From assembly GCF_001463705.1 (NCBI RefSeq), contig NZ_BBWH01000011.1, forward strand, positions 1-64,000: a stretch of DNA of 64,000 nt, read 5' to 3'. This stretch comes from Aureimonas sp. AU12 (lineage in GTDB: Bacteria; Pseudomonadota; Alphaproteobacteria; Rhizobiales; Rhizobiaceae). The translations under genes were made by a program, and so were the position numbers. Below the pieces are notes generated by a model. That model was given only the letters and a program-made list of their open reading frames with translations, was not told the origin of the DNA and did not search any database. Below, piece by piece: positions 8,770 through 17,460 of this stretch; position 1 is the first letter of the stretch; each line of letters starts with the position of its first letter.

Positions 8770-9636
8770 TCAGAGCCCGTAGCGCGCCCAGAGCGCCCGC
8801 TCCTCGGCCGCCTCCAGAAGACCCGCACCGAGCGATGCCCCCAGCGCGCCGGCGTCGAAGCCGGCGACCGCGCCCGCCGCACGCCGCCCGAACAGGCCGC
8901 GCCGTCCCTGAATCACCGCCAGCCTGGTCTTCGGCCCGTAATGCTCGCGCACCACGCCGCGCAGGTCCCCGAGCCGGTCAACGAGACCGAGTTCCAGCCC
9001 CCTGGTGCCCGACCAGAACAGGCCGGTGAAGAGATCGGGATGATCGGCGAGCTTCGGCCCGCGCCGCGACTGGACGAGGTCGATGAAGGTCTTGTGGACG
9101 TCGAGCTGCAGGGCCTTCAAGTGCTCGACGTCTTCCGGGCGCTCCGGGCGGAACGGGTCGAGCGTCGCCTTGTTCTGCCCCGCCGTATGGACGCGGCGTT
9201 CGACGCCGAGCTTGGCGATGAGATCGACGAAGCCGAAGCCGCCCGAAACGACGCCGATCGAGCCGACGACGGTGGAGGGATCGGCGATGATCTCGTCGCC
9301 GGCGCACGCGATCATGTAGCCGCCCGAGGCCGCCAGATCCTCGCAGGCGACGATGACGTGCTTCTTCTTCTCCTCCGCGAGGTCGCGGATGCGCTGGAAG
9401 ACGAGGCGCGACTGAACGGGCGAGCCGCCCGGCGAGTTGATCGAGATCGCCACGGCCGGCGCGTCCTTCATCGCGAAGGCGCGCTCGAGCAGTGGCGCGA
9501 CGGAGGCGAGCGAGATCGACTGGCGGAACGGCCCGCCCCCACCCGCCATGACGACGCCGCTGAGCCGCACCACGGGGACGACGGTTTCCTCCCGGCGGAA
9601 GCGCTTGGGAAGGAACTTGCGGATCGCGTTGGCCAA
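8770..9636 (-). CDS. S49 family signal-peptide peptidase-like protease (SohB/SppA type)
   Basis: 288 residues from a TTG start placed six bases after AGGG, matching homologues that begin shortly before the basic KRFRREE stretch. The single S49 domain has the nucleophile region SGGYMIACAGDEI and the upstream SPGGSPVQS loop. The general-base lysine is probably in a later helix. No strong signal anchor is seen, so it resembles the short, single-domain rhizobial members. It should degrade cleaved signal peptides or small membrane peptides. An open-frame extension upstream would run through the tRNA methyltransferase stop and was rejected. Confidence 0.85.
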   Translation of the reverse strand: MANAIRKFLPKRFRREETVVPVVRLSGVVMAGGGGPFRQSISLASVAPLLERAFAMKDAPAVAISINSPGGSPVQSRLVFQRIRDLAEEKKKHVIVACEDLAASGGYMIACAGDEIIADPSTVVGSIGVVSGGFGFVDLIAKLGVERRVHTAGQNKATLDPFRPERPEDVEHLKALQLDVHKTFIDLVQSRRGPKLADHPDLFTGLFWSGTRGLELGLVDRLGDLRGVVREHYGPKTRLAVIQGRRGLFGRRAAGAVAGFDAGALGASLGAGLLEAAEERALWARYGL

Positions 9637-9709
9637 GATGTGCCCTGAAGGTTCGATGGATCGGAGCGCCCGATGTAGGTTCGCGCCCGCCCTTTCGCCA
9701 AGGCGGCGC

Positions 9710-10510
9710 CTACGCCTCGTCCAGAATGCCGCGGATGTGATGACACCCCAGAGAAATCCGCTCGCGCATTTCGGCATCGAGGACGAGCGGGGGAAGGATG
9801 CGGATCGGCTCGCGCGAGCCGGCGACGGCGCCGAGCAGGATGCGGCTCGCGGGTGCGTCGACATCCCGATGCACGGCGAGAAGGCGCAGCGAGCCGAAGC
9901 GGTTGTCGGCCGCCGGCAGGAGGTCGCGCAGGTTTTCCGGTCGCCCGATCAGCGCCAGTCGCCCTCCCGGCCGCAAGAGCGCTGCCGCCACCGCGATCCA
10001 GCGCGCCAGGAAATCGGCGCCGGGAATGGCACGGGCCTCGTCGCGCAGTGGATCGGGCGAGCGCCGCTGGCCGGCGGGATGAAAAGGCGGGTTGGTCAGC
10101 ACGAGATCGTAGGCGCCGTCCCGGAGCCCAGCAGCCTCGCGGGCCGCGCGGGGGCTCAGGAGATCCGCCACCCGCACCGCCAGCCGCCCGGCCAACGCCG
10201 CGTTCGCGCTTAAACGCCGCGATCGCTCGGCGAGCGCGGCGATCTCGGCGTTGCGCTCGGCCAGATCGAGATGGATGCCGTCGGCGCGGCAGGCGGCCGC
10301 GAAGGCCACGGCGCCGCTGCCCGCCCCCATGTCGAGCGCCCGGCCCGCCATGGCGTCGCCGACGCAGGCGGCGAGCAGCAACGCGTCATGCCCGGCGCGA
10401 AAGCCGCGACCGGCCGGCTGGACCAGATGGAAGGCGCCGCGCAGGAACGCGTCCGTGCTCGTCGCCGCGTCGGGCGCCGACGCGCCCTCAGGCGGGATCG
10501 GAGAGTTCAT
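9710..10510 (-). CDS. tRNA1(Val) (adenine-N6)-methyltransferase-like (YfiC/TrmN6 family)
   Basis: 266 residues. An AdoMet-binding Rossmann fold starts at LDMGAGSGAVAF (about 58-69). The NPPF motif (LVLTNPPFHP, about 137-146) marks N6-adenine methyltransferases of the TrmN6 type, which act on A37 of tRNA-Val. Other N6-adenine activities with the same motif cannot be excluded. Its start lies inside the end of the DUF2007 gene (23-nt overlap), as often seen in Rhizobiales. Confidence 0.85.
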   Translation of the reverse strand: MNSPIPPEGASAPDAATSTDAFLRGAFHLVQPAGRGFRAGHDALLLAACVGDAMAGRALDMGAGSGAVAFAAACRADGIHLDLAERNAEIAALAERSRRLSANAALAGRLAVRVADLLSPRAAREAAGLRDGAYDLVLTNPPFHPAGQRRSPDPLRDEARAIPGADFLARWIAVAAALLRPGGRLALIGRPENLRDLLPAADNRFGSLRLLAVHRDVDAPASRILLGAVAGSREPIRILPPLVLDAEMRERISLGCHHIRGILDEA

Positions 10511-10715
10511 GGCCGAGCTCGGCGTCGCGCAGCAGGCGACGGGCGTCCTCGATACGTTCGCCGTCGACGAGCATGCGCCGGGGAATGGCGCCGATCGAGC
10601 CGTCGAGGACGCTCATATGGCCGTCGGCGAGAAAATGCTCGATGCCGGAATCCTTCAGAAGGGACCCCACGAAGGAGAGCAGAACGGGGTCGTTGGAGCG
10701 GATGAGTTCGAGCAT
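10488..10715 (-). CDS. DUF2007 domain protein
   Basis: 75 residues from MLELIRSND. The whole protein is one small DUF2007-type module (DPVLLSFVGSLLKDSGIEHFL, then RRMLVDGERIEDARRLL), thought to be a protein-interaction or signal-transduction domain of the PII-like group. It has no catalytic residues to point to. It overlaps the start of the downstream methyltransferase by 23 bases, so the two are very likely cotranslated. A longer upstream frame was rejected because the family starts at MLELIR. Confidence 0.82.
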   Translation of the reverse strand: MLELIRSNDPVLLSFVGSLLKDSGIEHFLADGHMSVLDGSIGAIPRRMLVDGERIEDARRLLRDAELGHELSDPA

Positions 10716-10868
10716 GGGCGTGACTTGGCGCGAAACGGCCCCACATCGCAAGGGACGAGGCAGCCGATCGCGCCTCGTTCCAAACCCGGAACGGACGGCG
10801 CGGCACTTTCCGCACTTGCCGCTGCGCGCTCGCCCCGCTATGCCGCGCGCAACCAACGGAGAATTTTC

Positions 10869-11882
10869 GTGAGCCTAGCCAGTGCCGTGGGTCAGACCCG
10901 AACGGTCGCCTCGATCGATCCGATCCTCGGGCTGACCCGGTCCGACATGGACCGCGTCAACGCGCTCATCCTCTCCATGGCCGGCTCGAACGTCGAGCTG
11001 ATCCCGGAGATCGCGGACCACCTGATCTCCTCGGGCGGCAAGCGCCTGCGCCCGATGCTGACGATCGCCTCGGCGCTCGCCTTCGGTTACGAGGGCGACG
11101 GCCATGTCCGGCTCGCCGCGAGCGTCGAGTTCCTGCACACCGCGACCCTGCTGCACGACGACGTGGTGGACGAAAGCGATTTGCGGCGCGGCCGCAAGAC
11201 GGCGCGCACCATCTGGGGCAACCAGGCGAGCGTGCTCGTCGGCGACTATCTTCTCGGTCAGGCCTTCAAGATGATGGTCGAGGTCGGCTCGATGCGGGCG
11301 CTCGCCATTCTCTCCAACGCCTCGGCGGTGATCGCCGAGGGCGAGGTCTGGCAGCTCTCGGCCGCCAAGCAGATGACCACGAGCGAGGCCGACTACACGG
11401 CCGTGATCGAGGCCAAGACCGCCGCGCTCTTCGCTGCCGCCGCCGAAGTCGGTCCGGTGATAGCCGGGGCAGGCGATGCCGCAGAAAAGGCGATGGCCGC
11501 CTACGGCCTTAATCTCGGCCTCGCCTTTCAGCTCGTCGACGACGTGCTCGACTATGGGGGGTCGGCCTCCTCGCTCGGCAAGAATGTCGGCGACGACTTC
11601 CGCGAGGGCAAGATCACGCTGCCCGTGATCCTCGCCTATGCGGCAGGCACCGAGGACGAGCGGGCCTTCTGGCGCGGAGCCATGGAGGAAGGCCGCAACG
11701 ACGACGCGGCGCTCGCCCGCGCCCGCCAGCTGATCGAACGCCACGGCGCGCTCGAGGCGACGAAGGACCGCGCCCGGCGCTACGGACAGGCCGCGAGCGC
11801 TGCACTCGACGGCGTGCCGGCGAGCCGCAGCCGCGAGGCCCTCCTCGCCGTGGTCGATTTCTGCATCGAACGCATCAACTAG
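10869..11882 (+). CDS. Long-chain polyprenyl diphosphate synthase (octaprenyl/decaprenyl type)
   Basis: 337 residues from a GTG with GGAG upstream. The two Asp-rich motifs of trans-prenyltransferases are present: DDVVDESDLRRG (FARM, near residue 98) and DDVLDYGG (SARM, near residue 225). The residues before FARM (FLHTATLLHDD) suggest a long product, as in IspB, used for the ubiquinone side chain. The GGKRLRPM motif is also intact. Chain length cannot be fixed by eye. It is divergent from the DUF2007 gene. Confidence 0.92.
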   Translation: MSLASAVGQTRTVASIDPILGLTRSDMDRVNALILSMAGSNVELIPEIADHLISSGGKRLRPMLTIASALAFGYEGDGHVRLAASVEFLHTATLLHDDVVDESDLRRGRKTARTIWGNQASVLVGDYLLGQAFKMMVEVGSMRALAILSNASAVIAEGEVWQLSAAKQMTTSEADYTAVIEAKTAALFAAAAEVGPVIAGAGDAAEKAMAAYGLNLGLAFQLVDDVLDYGGSASSLGKNVGDDFREGKITLPVILAYAAGTEDERAFWRGAMEEGRNDDAALARARQLIERHGALEATKDRARRYGQAASAALDGVPASRSREALLAVVDFCIERIN

Positions 11883-12039
11883 GGACGCATCGCCGCGCCT
11901 GCGTCTGCCCTCGGCCCCGCGTCGCAAAATAAACATCGTGCGCGGTGAAGGATCGGCCAACGCTTTGCGCGGCCGCGCGAACGGCGATAGAGCTTGGGCC
12001 GATCGTGCTCGGCGGTTCGCAGGGAAAAGGGAATTCGAC

Positions 12040-13884
12040 GTGGAAACAACGCTGACCTCGCGGATCGCACTGGCCGCCGCCCTCGCCGCGTCCCTCCTCG
12101 CGGGGCAGGCGGCGAAGGCGCAGACGACCGAGGCGGCGGCCGAGTCAGCCGCGCCGGCACAGGCCGCGCCGATCGACGTCCAATCCCTGTCGGGAGCCTA
12201 TCTCGCCGCCAAGCAGGCGAGAGAGAACCGCCAGCCCGACATCGCCGCCGACTATTACGACAAGGCGCTGTCGCTCGACCCGACCTCCGACACGCTGCAG
12301 CAGGAGGCGATGTTCGCCTATCTCGCCGACGGTCGCTTCAAGGCTGGCGTCGCCCTCGCCGCCAAGCTTGCCGACGACGAGGAGGTCGGCAAGGTCGCTC
12401 ATATCGCCCTCGCGCTCGACGCGATGCGCGCCGGACGGTTCGACGCCGCGATCGGCGAACTGAAGCTTCAAGACACGAGTGATCTCGACACGCTGCTCGT
12501 CGGCCATCTCTCGGCTTGGGCCGATGCCGGCGCCAAGCGCCCGAAGGAGGCGCTGGCTCGACTCGACGCCGTGAACGGCACCTCCTGGTTCACCGTCTTC
12601 AACCAGTACCAGAGCGGGCTCCTCGCCGCCTATGCGGGCAATCTCGACCGCGCCCGCCTGTCGCTCGGTGCGCTCGTCGACGACCAGACGGCCGCCCAGA
12701 CCTCGATCGACGCCTTCCTCGCCGGTGCCGAGGCGCTCGGGCGCGTCGAGGCTCGCGCGGGCCGCAAGACCGAAGCGCTGGCGGCCGTCGCCAAGGGTCT
12801 CGACCTCGCGCCCTCCTACGAGCCACTGACGCAGTTGAAGTCGGAGATCGAGGCCGGAAAGACGATCGCCGCTCCGATCGCCACCGTGCAAAACGGCGCG
12901 GCGGAAGCGCTCTACATTCTCGGCCAGGCGATCAACCGTGGCGACGGACAGGACGTGGCTCTCCTCTACTTCCAGTTCGCGCGCGCCGTAGCCGAGACGC
13001 AGGATCCCAAGCTGCTGACGGCGCTGGCCGGCATCGCCGACCGCTCCAAGCAGATCGACCTCGCCCTCTCCTACTATCGCCAGATCCCCGAAGGTTCGCC
13101 CTACCGGCGCACCGCCGAGCTGCAGATGGGCCTCGACCTCTGGCAGGCCGAGCGCAAGACGGAAGCCAAGGCGCATCTCCGCACCGCCGTCGCCGATTAT
13201 CCCGACGACCTGCAGGCGCACCTGGCCTTCGCCGACGTGCTGGCCGCGGACAAGGAATATGGCGAGGCCGTGGGCCTTCTCGACCGGGCGATCGAACTCG
13301 CACCACCCGAAGGCCCGAACAACTGGAACATCTATTACCAGCGCGGCATCGCCTTCGAGCGCCTGAAGCAGTGGGACAAGGCCGAGCCCGACTTCAAGAA
13401 GGCGCTGGAGCTCTCGCCCGACCAGCCGCAGGTGCTGAACTATCTCGGCTATTCCTGGGTCGACATGAACCGCAACCTCGACGAGGGGCTGCAGATGATC
13501 CGCACCGCCGTCGATCTGCGGCCGAACGACGGCTACATCATCGATTCGCTTGGCTGGGCCTACTACCGCCTCGGCAATTACCCGGACGCGGTGACGCAGC
13601 TCGAGCGCGCCGTGCTGATCACCCCTGCCGATCCGACGATCAACGACCATCTGGGCGACGCCTATTGGCGCGTCGGCCGCGACCGCGAGGCCCGCTTCCA
13701 GTGGAGCCGCGCGCTCACCGGCGAGCCCAAGCCCGAGGCGGCGGATGTCGAACGCATCCAGCGCAAGCTCGCCGAGGGCATGGAGGCGGCGACGCCGGTG
13801 AAGGGCTCCGCTCCAGACGCCAAGCCGGCGGGCGAGCGAGCCGCCAACGAGGTGAAGCAGCAGGCGCCGACGCAGCCGAACTGA
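12040..13884 (+). CDS. Exported tetratricopeptide-repeat protein
   Basis: 614 residues from a GTG seven bases after AAGGGA. A signal peptide (ending near GQAAKAQ) is followed by TPR repeats throughout; the clearest are in the C-terminal third (about 430-585), with paired helices such as YYQRGIAFERLKQWDKAEPDFKKAL. Such proteins are periplasmic scaffolds in alphaproteobacteria. The C-terminus is a short Ala/Lys linker. The stop is three bases before ispE, so they are probably in one operon. No enzymatic domain is seen. Confidence 0.85.
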   Translation: METTLTSRIALAAALAASLLAGQAAKAQTTEAAAESAAPAQAAPIDVQSLSGAYLAAKQARENRQPDIAADYYDKALSLDPTSDTLQQEAMFAYLADGRFKAGVALAAKLADDEEVGKVAHIALALDAMRAGRFDAAIGELKLQDTSDLDTLLVGHLSAWADAGAKRPKEALARLDAVNGTSWFTVFNQYQSGLLAAYAGNLDRARLSLGALVDDQTAAQTSIDAFLAGAEALGRVEARAGRKTEALAAVAKGLDLAPSYEPLTQLKSEIEAGKTIAAPIATVQNGAAEALYILGQAINRGDGQDVALLYFQFARAVAETQDPKLLTALAGIADRSKQIDLALSYYRQIPEGSPYRRTAELQMGLDLWQAERKTEAKAHLRTAVADYPDDLQAHLAFADVLAADKEYGEAVGLLDRAIELAPPEGPNNWNIYYQRGIAFERLKQWDKAEPDFKKALELSPDQPQVLNYLGYSWVDMNRNLDEGLQMIRTAVDLRPNDGYIIDSLGWAYYRLGNYPDAVTQLERAVLITPADPTINDHLGDAYWRVGRDREARFQWSRALTGEPKPEAADVERIQRKLAEGMEAATPVKGSAPDAKPAGERAANEVKQQAPTQPN

Positions 13885-13887
13885 GCG

Positions 13888-14808
13888 ATGGACGCCGTCT
13901 TAACCGCCGACACCTGGGCGCGCGAAAGCGGCGTTCTGGAAACCGCGCCCGCCAAGATCAATCTCGCGCTCCACGTCACCGGCCAACGGCCCGACGGCTA
14001 TCACATGCTGGATAGCCTGGTGGTCTTTGCGGCCGAAGGGGATCGGCTGCACGTCTCCCCGTCGGACACCGACCGGCTCGACCTCGCCGGCCCCTTCGCC
14101 GCCGCGCTCCCCGCCGCGCGCGACAACATCGTCCTGCGCGCCCTCGACTGCGCCCGGGCGGTGATGGCGGCGCGAGGGCACACGCTCGATCCGCTGCGCA
14201 TCGAACTCGACAAGCGCCTGCCGCTGGCTGCCGGCATCGGCGGTGGCTCGGCCGACGCCGCGGCGCTGCTGAGGGTGCTGCTGCGACGCGCCCCCGCCCT
14301 CGGCGAAACGCTGCGCGCGGACGCGCTGCGGCTCGGCGCCGACGTGCCCATGTGCCTCGACGGGATCGCCGCCCGCGTCTGCGGCATCGGGGAGGTCGCC
14401 GACCCCCTCGCCGCCCTGCCCCGGCTGTCGATGCTGCTCGTCAATCCCGGCACGCCCGTTTCGACGCCCGCCGTCTTCACGGCGCTGGCACGCCGAGACA
14501 ACCCGCCTCTGCCACCGGTCCCCGAATTCGGTTTCCCGTCGCTGAACACGCTCGTCGACTGGCTCGGAGAAACACGGAACGACCTCGAAGCGCCCGCCCT
14601 GAGCCTCGCACCGGCCATCGGCGAGGCCCTCATCCTTGTTCGCGAGGCCGGCGCCCGGTTCGCGCGCATGTCGGGCTCCGGTGCCACCGTGTTCGCCCTG
14701 TTCGAAGACGATGTGGCCTGCCACGCCGCAGCCCGCCACGTGGCGGTCTGCCAACCCAACTGGTGGGTGCTCCCGACCCATGTCGCCGCAACCGGAGTGT
14801 CGCCGTGA
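13888..14808 (+). CDS. ispE: 4-diphosphocytidyl-2-C-methyl-D-erythritol kinase
   Basis: 306 residues. IspE phosphorylates the 2-hydroxyl of CDP-ME in the non-mevalonate isoprenoid pathway. GHMP kinase features are clear: PAKINLALHVTGQRPDGYH near the N-terminus, the ATP-binding glycine loop LPLAAGIGGGSADAAA near residue 110, and MSGSGATVFALF near residue 258. The product feeds polyprenyl synthesis, matching the polyprenyl synthase 2 kb upstream. It overlaps moaB by 4 bases (GTGA). Confidence 0.95.
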   Translation: MDAVLTADTWARESGVLETAPAKINLALHVTGQRPDGYHMLDSLVVFAAEGDRLHVSPSDTDRLDLAGPFAAALPAARDNIVLRALDCARAVMAARGHTLDPLRIELDKRLPLAAGIGGGSADAAALLRVLLRRAPALGETLRADALRLGADVPMCLDGIAARVCGIGEVADPLAALPRLSMLLVNPGTPVSTPAVFTALARRDNPPLPPVPEFGFPSLNTLVDWLGETRNDLEAPALSLAPAIGEALILVREAGARFARMSGSGATVFALFEDDVACHAAARHVAVCQPNWWVLPTHVAATGVSP

Positions 14809-15356
14809 CCTCGACCGAACGTCATTTCCTGCCGCTCGGGATCGCCGTGCTGACGGTCTCCGACACCCGCACCCTTCAGGACGATCGCTCCGGCGATACG
14901 CTGGCGGAGCGGCTTGAAGCTGCCGGACACCGGCTGGCGGCACGAGCCATCGTGCCGGACGATCGGAACGCGATCCGCGAACGCGTCCTCGACTGGTCGC
15001 GCGATGCCGCGATCGACGTCGTGATCACCACCGGCGGCACCGGTTTCACCGGACGCGACGTCACACCCGAAGCCCTGGAGCCGATCTTCGAGAAGCGCAT
15101 GGACGGCTTTTCGGCCGTCTTTCACCGCATCTCCTTCGACAAGATCGGCGTTTCCACCATCCAGTCCCGCGCCACGGGCGGCGTCATCAACGCCACCTTC
15201 GTCTTCGTGCTGCCGGGCTCGCCCGGCGCCTGCCGCGATGCCTGGGACGGCATCCTCGCCGCCCAGCTCGACTATCGCCACAAGCCCTGCAACTTCGTCG
15301 AGATCATGCCACGCCTCGACGAGCACCTCCGCCGCGGCGCCGGCGTCCCGGTATGA
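14805..15356 (+). CDS. moaB: Molybdenum cofactor biosynthesis protein MoaB
   Basis: 183 residues with a GTG start that overlaps the ispE stop (GTGA). It is a MoaB/Mog fold protein that acts on molybdopterin adenylation. It contains the MPT-binding loop TTGGTGFTGRDVTPEA (about 67-82) and the LPGSPGACRDAW motif (about 134-145). The open frame runs far upstream inside ispE, but only the portion from 14805 matches the family. Confidence 0.93.
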   Translation: MTSTERHFLPLGIAVLTVSDTRTLQDDRSGDTLAERLEAAGHRLAARAIVPDDRNAIRERVLDWSRDAAIDVVITTGGTGFTGRDVTPEALEPIFEKRMDGFSAVFHRISFDKIGVSTIQSRATGGVINATFVFVLPGSPGACRDAWDGILAAQLDYRHKPCNFVEIMPRLDEHLRRGAGVPV

Positions 15357-15383
15357 AATCCGCCTCCGAGCGAGAACTCGCGC

Positions 15384-15866
15384 CTAGCGCACGGTCTCGC
15401 GCAGCCGCCTGACACGGAGCCCCCGCGCCCAGTCTCCCGGCGGGGCCTTCGCGGCCAGCCTTCGGGCGAGGTGCGCCTTCGGGACGATCAGTGCGCGCGG
15501 GCGCGGACGCCAGACCTGCGTCCAATCTCGTCCGCCTCGAACACTGGTGTCCAGCCGTCCAGCTTCCGTCCTTTCGCTCCCCGCGGCGTGGCGCGCGGCA
15601 AGCTCCACCCAGTCCGCGCCCAGCCGGTCGCCACAGCGCACCACGAGCACCCAGTCGCCCTTGAAACTCGCTGCGATGTCGGCCAGCATCGACAGATCCT
15701 CGAGGCGGCAACCCGCGTGATCGGCCACCCGCCGAACTTCGGGATGCCTGCCATCCACCACCACGACTTCGCGCAGCACGCCCTCGATGGCGCCCGGTAC
15801 GAGCGTGGCGAGCGTATCGGCGAGGGCGACGGGTTCGTCGGCGTCGAAGATGAGGGCGCTGAGCAT
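15384..15866 (-). CDS. Glycosyltransferase-like protein (family 2 N-terminal fold)
   Basis: 160 residues from MLSALIFD. The N-terminal half resembles a GT2-type fold (ADTLATLVPGAIEGVLREVVVVDG, then VADHAGC), as in the short rhizobial proteins annotated as glycosyl transferases beside moaB. The usual DXD acceptor motif is not clear, so activity is uncertain. The C-terminal third is Arg-rich (KAHLARRLAAKAPPGDW). It converges on moaB. A longer upstream frame overlaps the divergent radical SAM gene and was rejected. Confidence 0.65.
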   Translation of the reverse strand: MLSALIFDADEPVALADTLATLVPGAIEGVLREVVVVDGRHPEVRRVADHAGCRLEDLSMLADIAASFKGDWVLVVRCGDRLGADWVELAARHAAGSERTEAGRLDTSVRGGRDWTQVWRPRPRALIVPKAHLARRLAAKAPPGDWARGLRVRRLRETVR

Positions 15867-15998
15867 GCGTTTCGCATAGCCAATGGCAGGACCGGACGCC
15901 AGCGCCTCGGCGCCATTCCTTATTTTGTTCTTGTATTGTTCTTCTCCGATCATTAGGACTGAGGTCACAGACAAAACTGCCGAACGGAAGGTTGTCCC

Positions 15999-17156
15999 AT
16001 GCAGGAGATCCAGACCGCCGATCGCGCCGCCTTCGCTCCCGGCGGCGGCGTCGACATGGCGAACCACGTGATCGCCCAGTCCGGCCTGCGCATCGGCTTC
16101 GACCGGCGGCGGAGTCGCGGCGCCGGTGTCAATCCGTCCGGCCGTTTCGAGCCCTTCGCCCGCAGCGCTTTCGACGACGGGTGGGCGACGCTGGACGAAC
16201 TGCCGGCTTTCCGTACCGAGGTGCAGGTCGAGACGCCCCGCACCATCATTTCGAAGAACACCTCGCCCGATATCTCCTTCGATCGCTCGATCAATCCCTA
16301 TCGCGGCTGCGAGCATGGCTGCGTCTACTGCTTCGCCCGGCCGACCCACGCCTATATGGGGCTGTCACCGGGGCTCGACTTCGAGTCGAAGCTCTTCGCC
16401 AAGCCGAACGCGGCCGAGCTTCTGGAGGACGAGATCTCGCGGCGCGGCTACGAGCCCCGGTCCATCGCCATCGGCACCAACACCGATCCCTATCAGCCGA
16501 TCGAGAAGACCCGGCGCATCATGCGCGAGATCCTCGAAGTGCTGGAGGCGGCCCATCACCCCGTCGGCATCGTCACCAAATCGGCGCTGGTGACCCGCGA
16601 TATCGACATCCTGTCTCGCATGGCCGCCAAGGGCCTGGCGAAGGTGGCCCTGTCGGTGACGACGCTCGACCGGCGCCTCGCCCGCACGATGGAGCCGCGT
16701 GCGGCGACGCCCGCCAAACGCCTCGAGACCGTCCGCCAGCTGTCGGACGCCGGCATTCCGACGATGGTGATGACGGCGCCGATCATTCCCGGGCTGACCG
16801 ATCACGAGATCGAACGCCTGCTGGAGGCCGCGAAGGAGGCCGGCGCGCGCGAGGTCGGCTACGTGCTGCTGCGCCTGCCGCTCGAGGTCTCGCCGATCTT
16901 CAAGGACTGGCTGCTGCAGCACTATCCCGACCGCTATCGCCACGTCCTGTCCCTGCTGCGCTCGATGCGCGACGGCAAGGACTACGACGCCGAGTGGGGC
17001 AAGCGGATGACCGGCCGTGGTCCCTATGCCCAGCAGATCCGCCGCCGCTTCGAAATCGCAGCCAAGCGGCTGGAGCTGAACTTGGAGCGCACGCAGCTGC
17101 GCACCGACCTGTTCCGTGCACCCAAGGGTGCCGGCGTCCAGCTCTCGCTCCTCTAG
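15999..17156 (+). CDS. PA0069-family radical SAM protein
   Basis: 385 residues. The radical SAM cluster motif is CEHGCVYCF (near residue 105), preceded by NPYRGCEHG. The SplB-like context ([18 protein letters not shown]) is typical of the PA0069 family, whose substrate is unknown. The reaction cannot be assigned. The stop TAG overlaps the first base of the 7-bp tandem repeat. rnhB lies downstream on the same strand, an arrangement common in Rhizobiales. Confidence 0.88.
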   Translation: MQEIQTADRAAFAPGGGVDMANHVIAQSGLRIGFDRRRSRGAGVNPSGRFEPFARSAFDDGWATLDELPAFRTEVQVETPRTIISKNTSPDISFDRSINPYRGCEHGCVYCFARPTHAYMGLSPGLDFESKLFAKPNAAELLEDEISRRGYEPRSIAIGTNTDPYQPIEKTRRIMREILEVLEAAHHPVGIVTKSALVTRDIDILSRMAAKGLAKVALSVTTLDRRLARTMEPRAATPAKRLETVRQLSDAGIPTMVMTAPIIPGLTDHEIERLLEAAKEAGAREVGYVLLRLPLEVSPIFKDWLLQHYPDRYRHVLSLLRSMRDGKDYDAEWGKRMTGRGPYAQQIRRRFEIAAKRLELNLERTQLRTDLFRAPKGAGVQLSLL

Positions 17157-17309
17157 GAGCCGGGAGCCGGGAGCCGGGAGCCGGGAGCCGGGAGCCGGGA
17201 GCCGGGAGCCGGGAGCCGGGAGCCGGGAGCCGGGAGCCGGGAGCCGGGAGCCGGGAGCCGGGAGCCGGGAGCCGGGAGCCGGGAGCCGGGAGCCGGGAGC
17301 CGGGAGCCG
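17156..17309. repeat. Perfect heptanucleotide tandem repeat, 22 copies of GGAGCCG
   Basis: The unit GGAGCCG is repeated 22 times without any mismatch from 17156 to 17309, then breaks at GGAA. The first G is the last base of the radical SAM stop codon. Because 7 is not a multiple of 3, every frame reads the same 7 codons, and none is a stop on either strand. Copy number is therefore likely to vary by slippage. With 22 copies an open frame runs from inside the radical SAM gene through the repeat into rnhB. Confidence 0.98.
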
Positions 17310-17405
17310 GGAAGAACACCGAATCGCATGGCGGTTTCAAGCAGGACTGTTGGCGTTTCGATTCAGGATGATATCCCCTTGCCGGTCGTTCCCCGCGATC
17401 GGCAG

Positions 17406-17446
17406 CAAGGCTTGCCGCGCCGCCGTCCCCCTTGCGGCAAGCCTTG
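17406..17446. repeat. 13-bp perfect inverted repeat before rnhB
   Basis: CAAGGCTTGCCGC (17406-17418) and its exact complement (17434-17446) enclose a 15-nt loop. The arm ends two bases before GGAGA, which looks like the rnhB ribosome binding site at 17448. No T-run follows, so it is not a simple terminator. It could be a leader hairpin, an operator, or a REP-like element. Confidence 0.85.
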
Positions 17447-17460
17447 TGGAGAATCGGAGA

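Noticed and set aside
17156-17309. CRISPR array
   Set aside because: The units are contiguous 7-mers without spacers.
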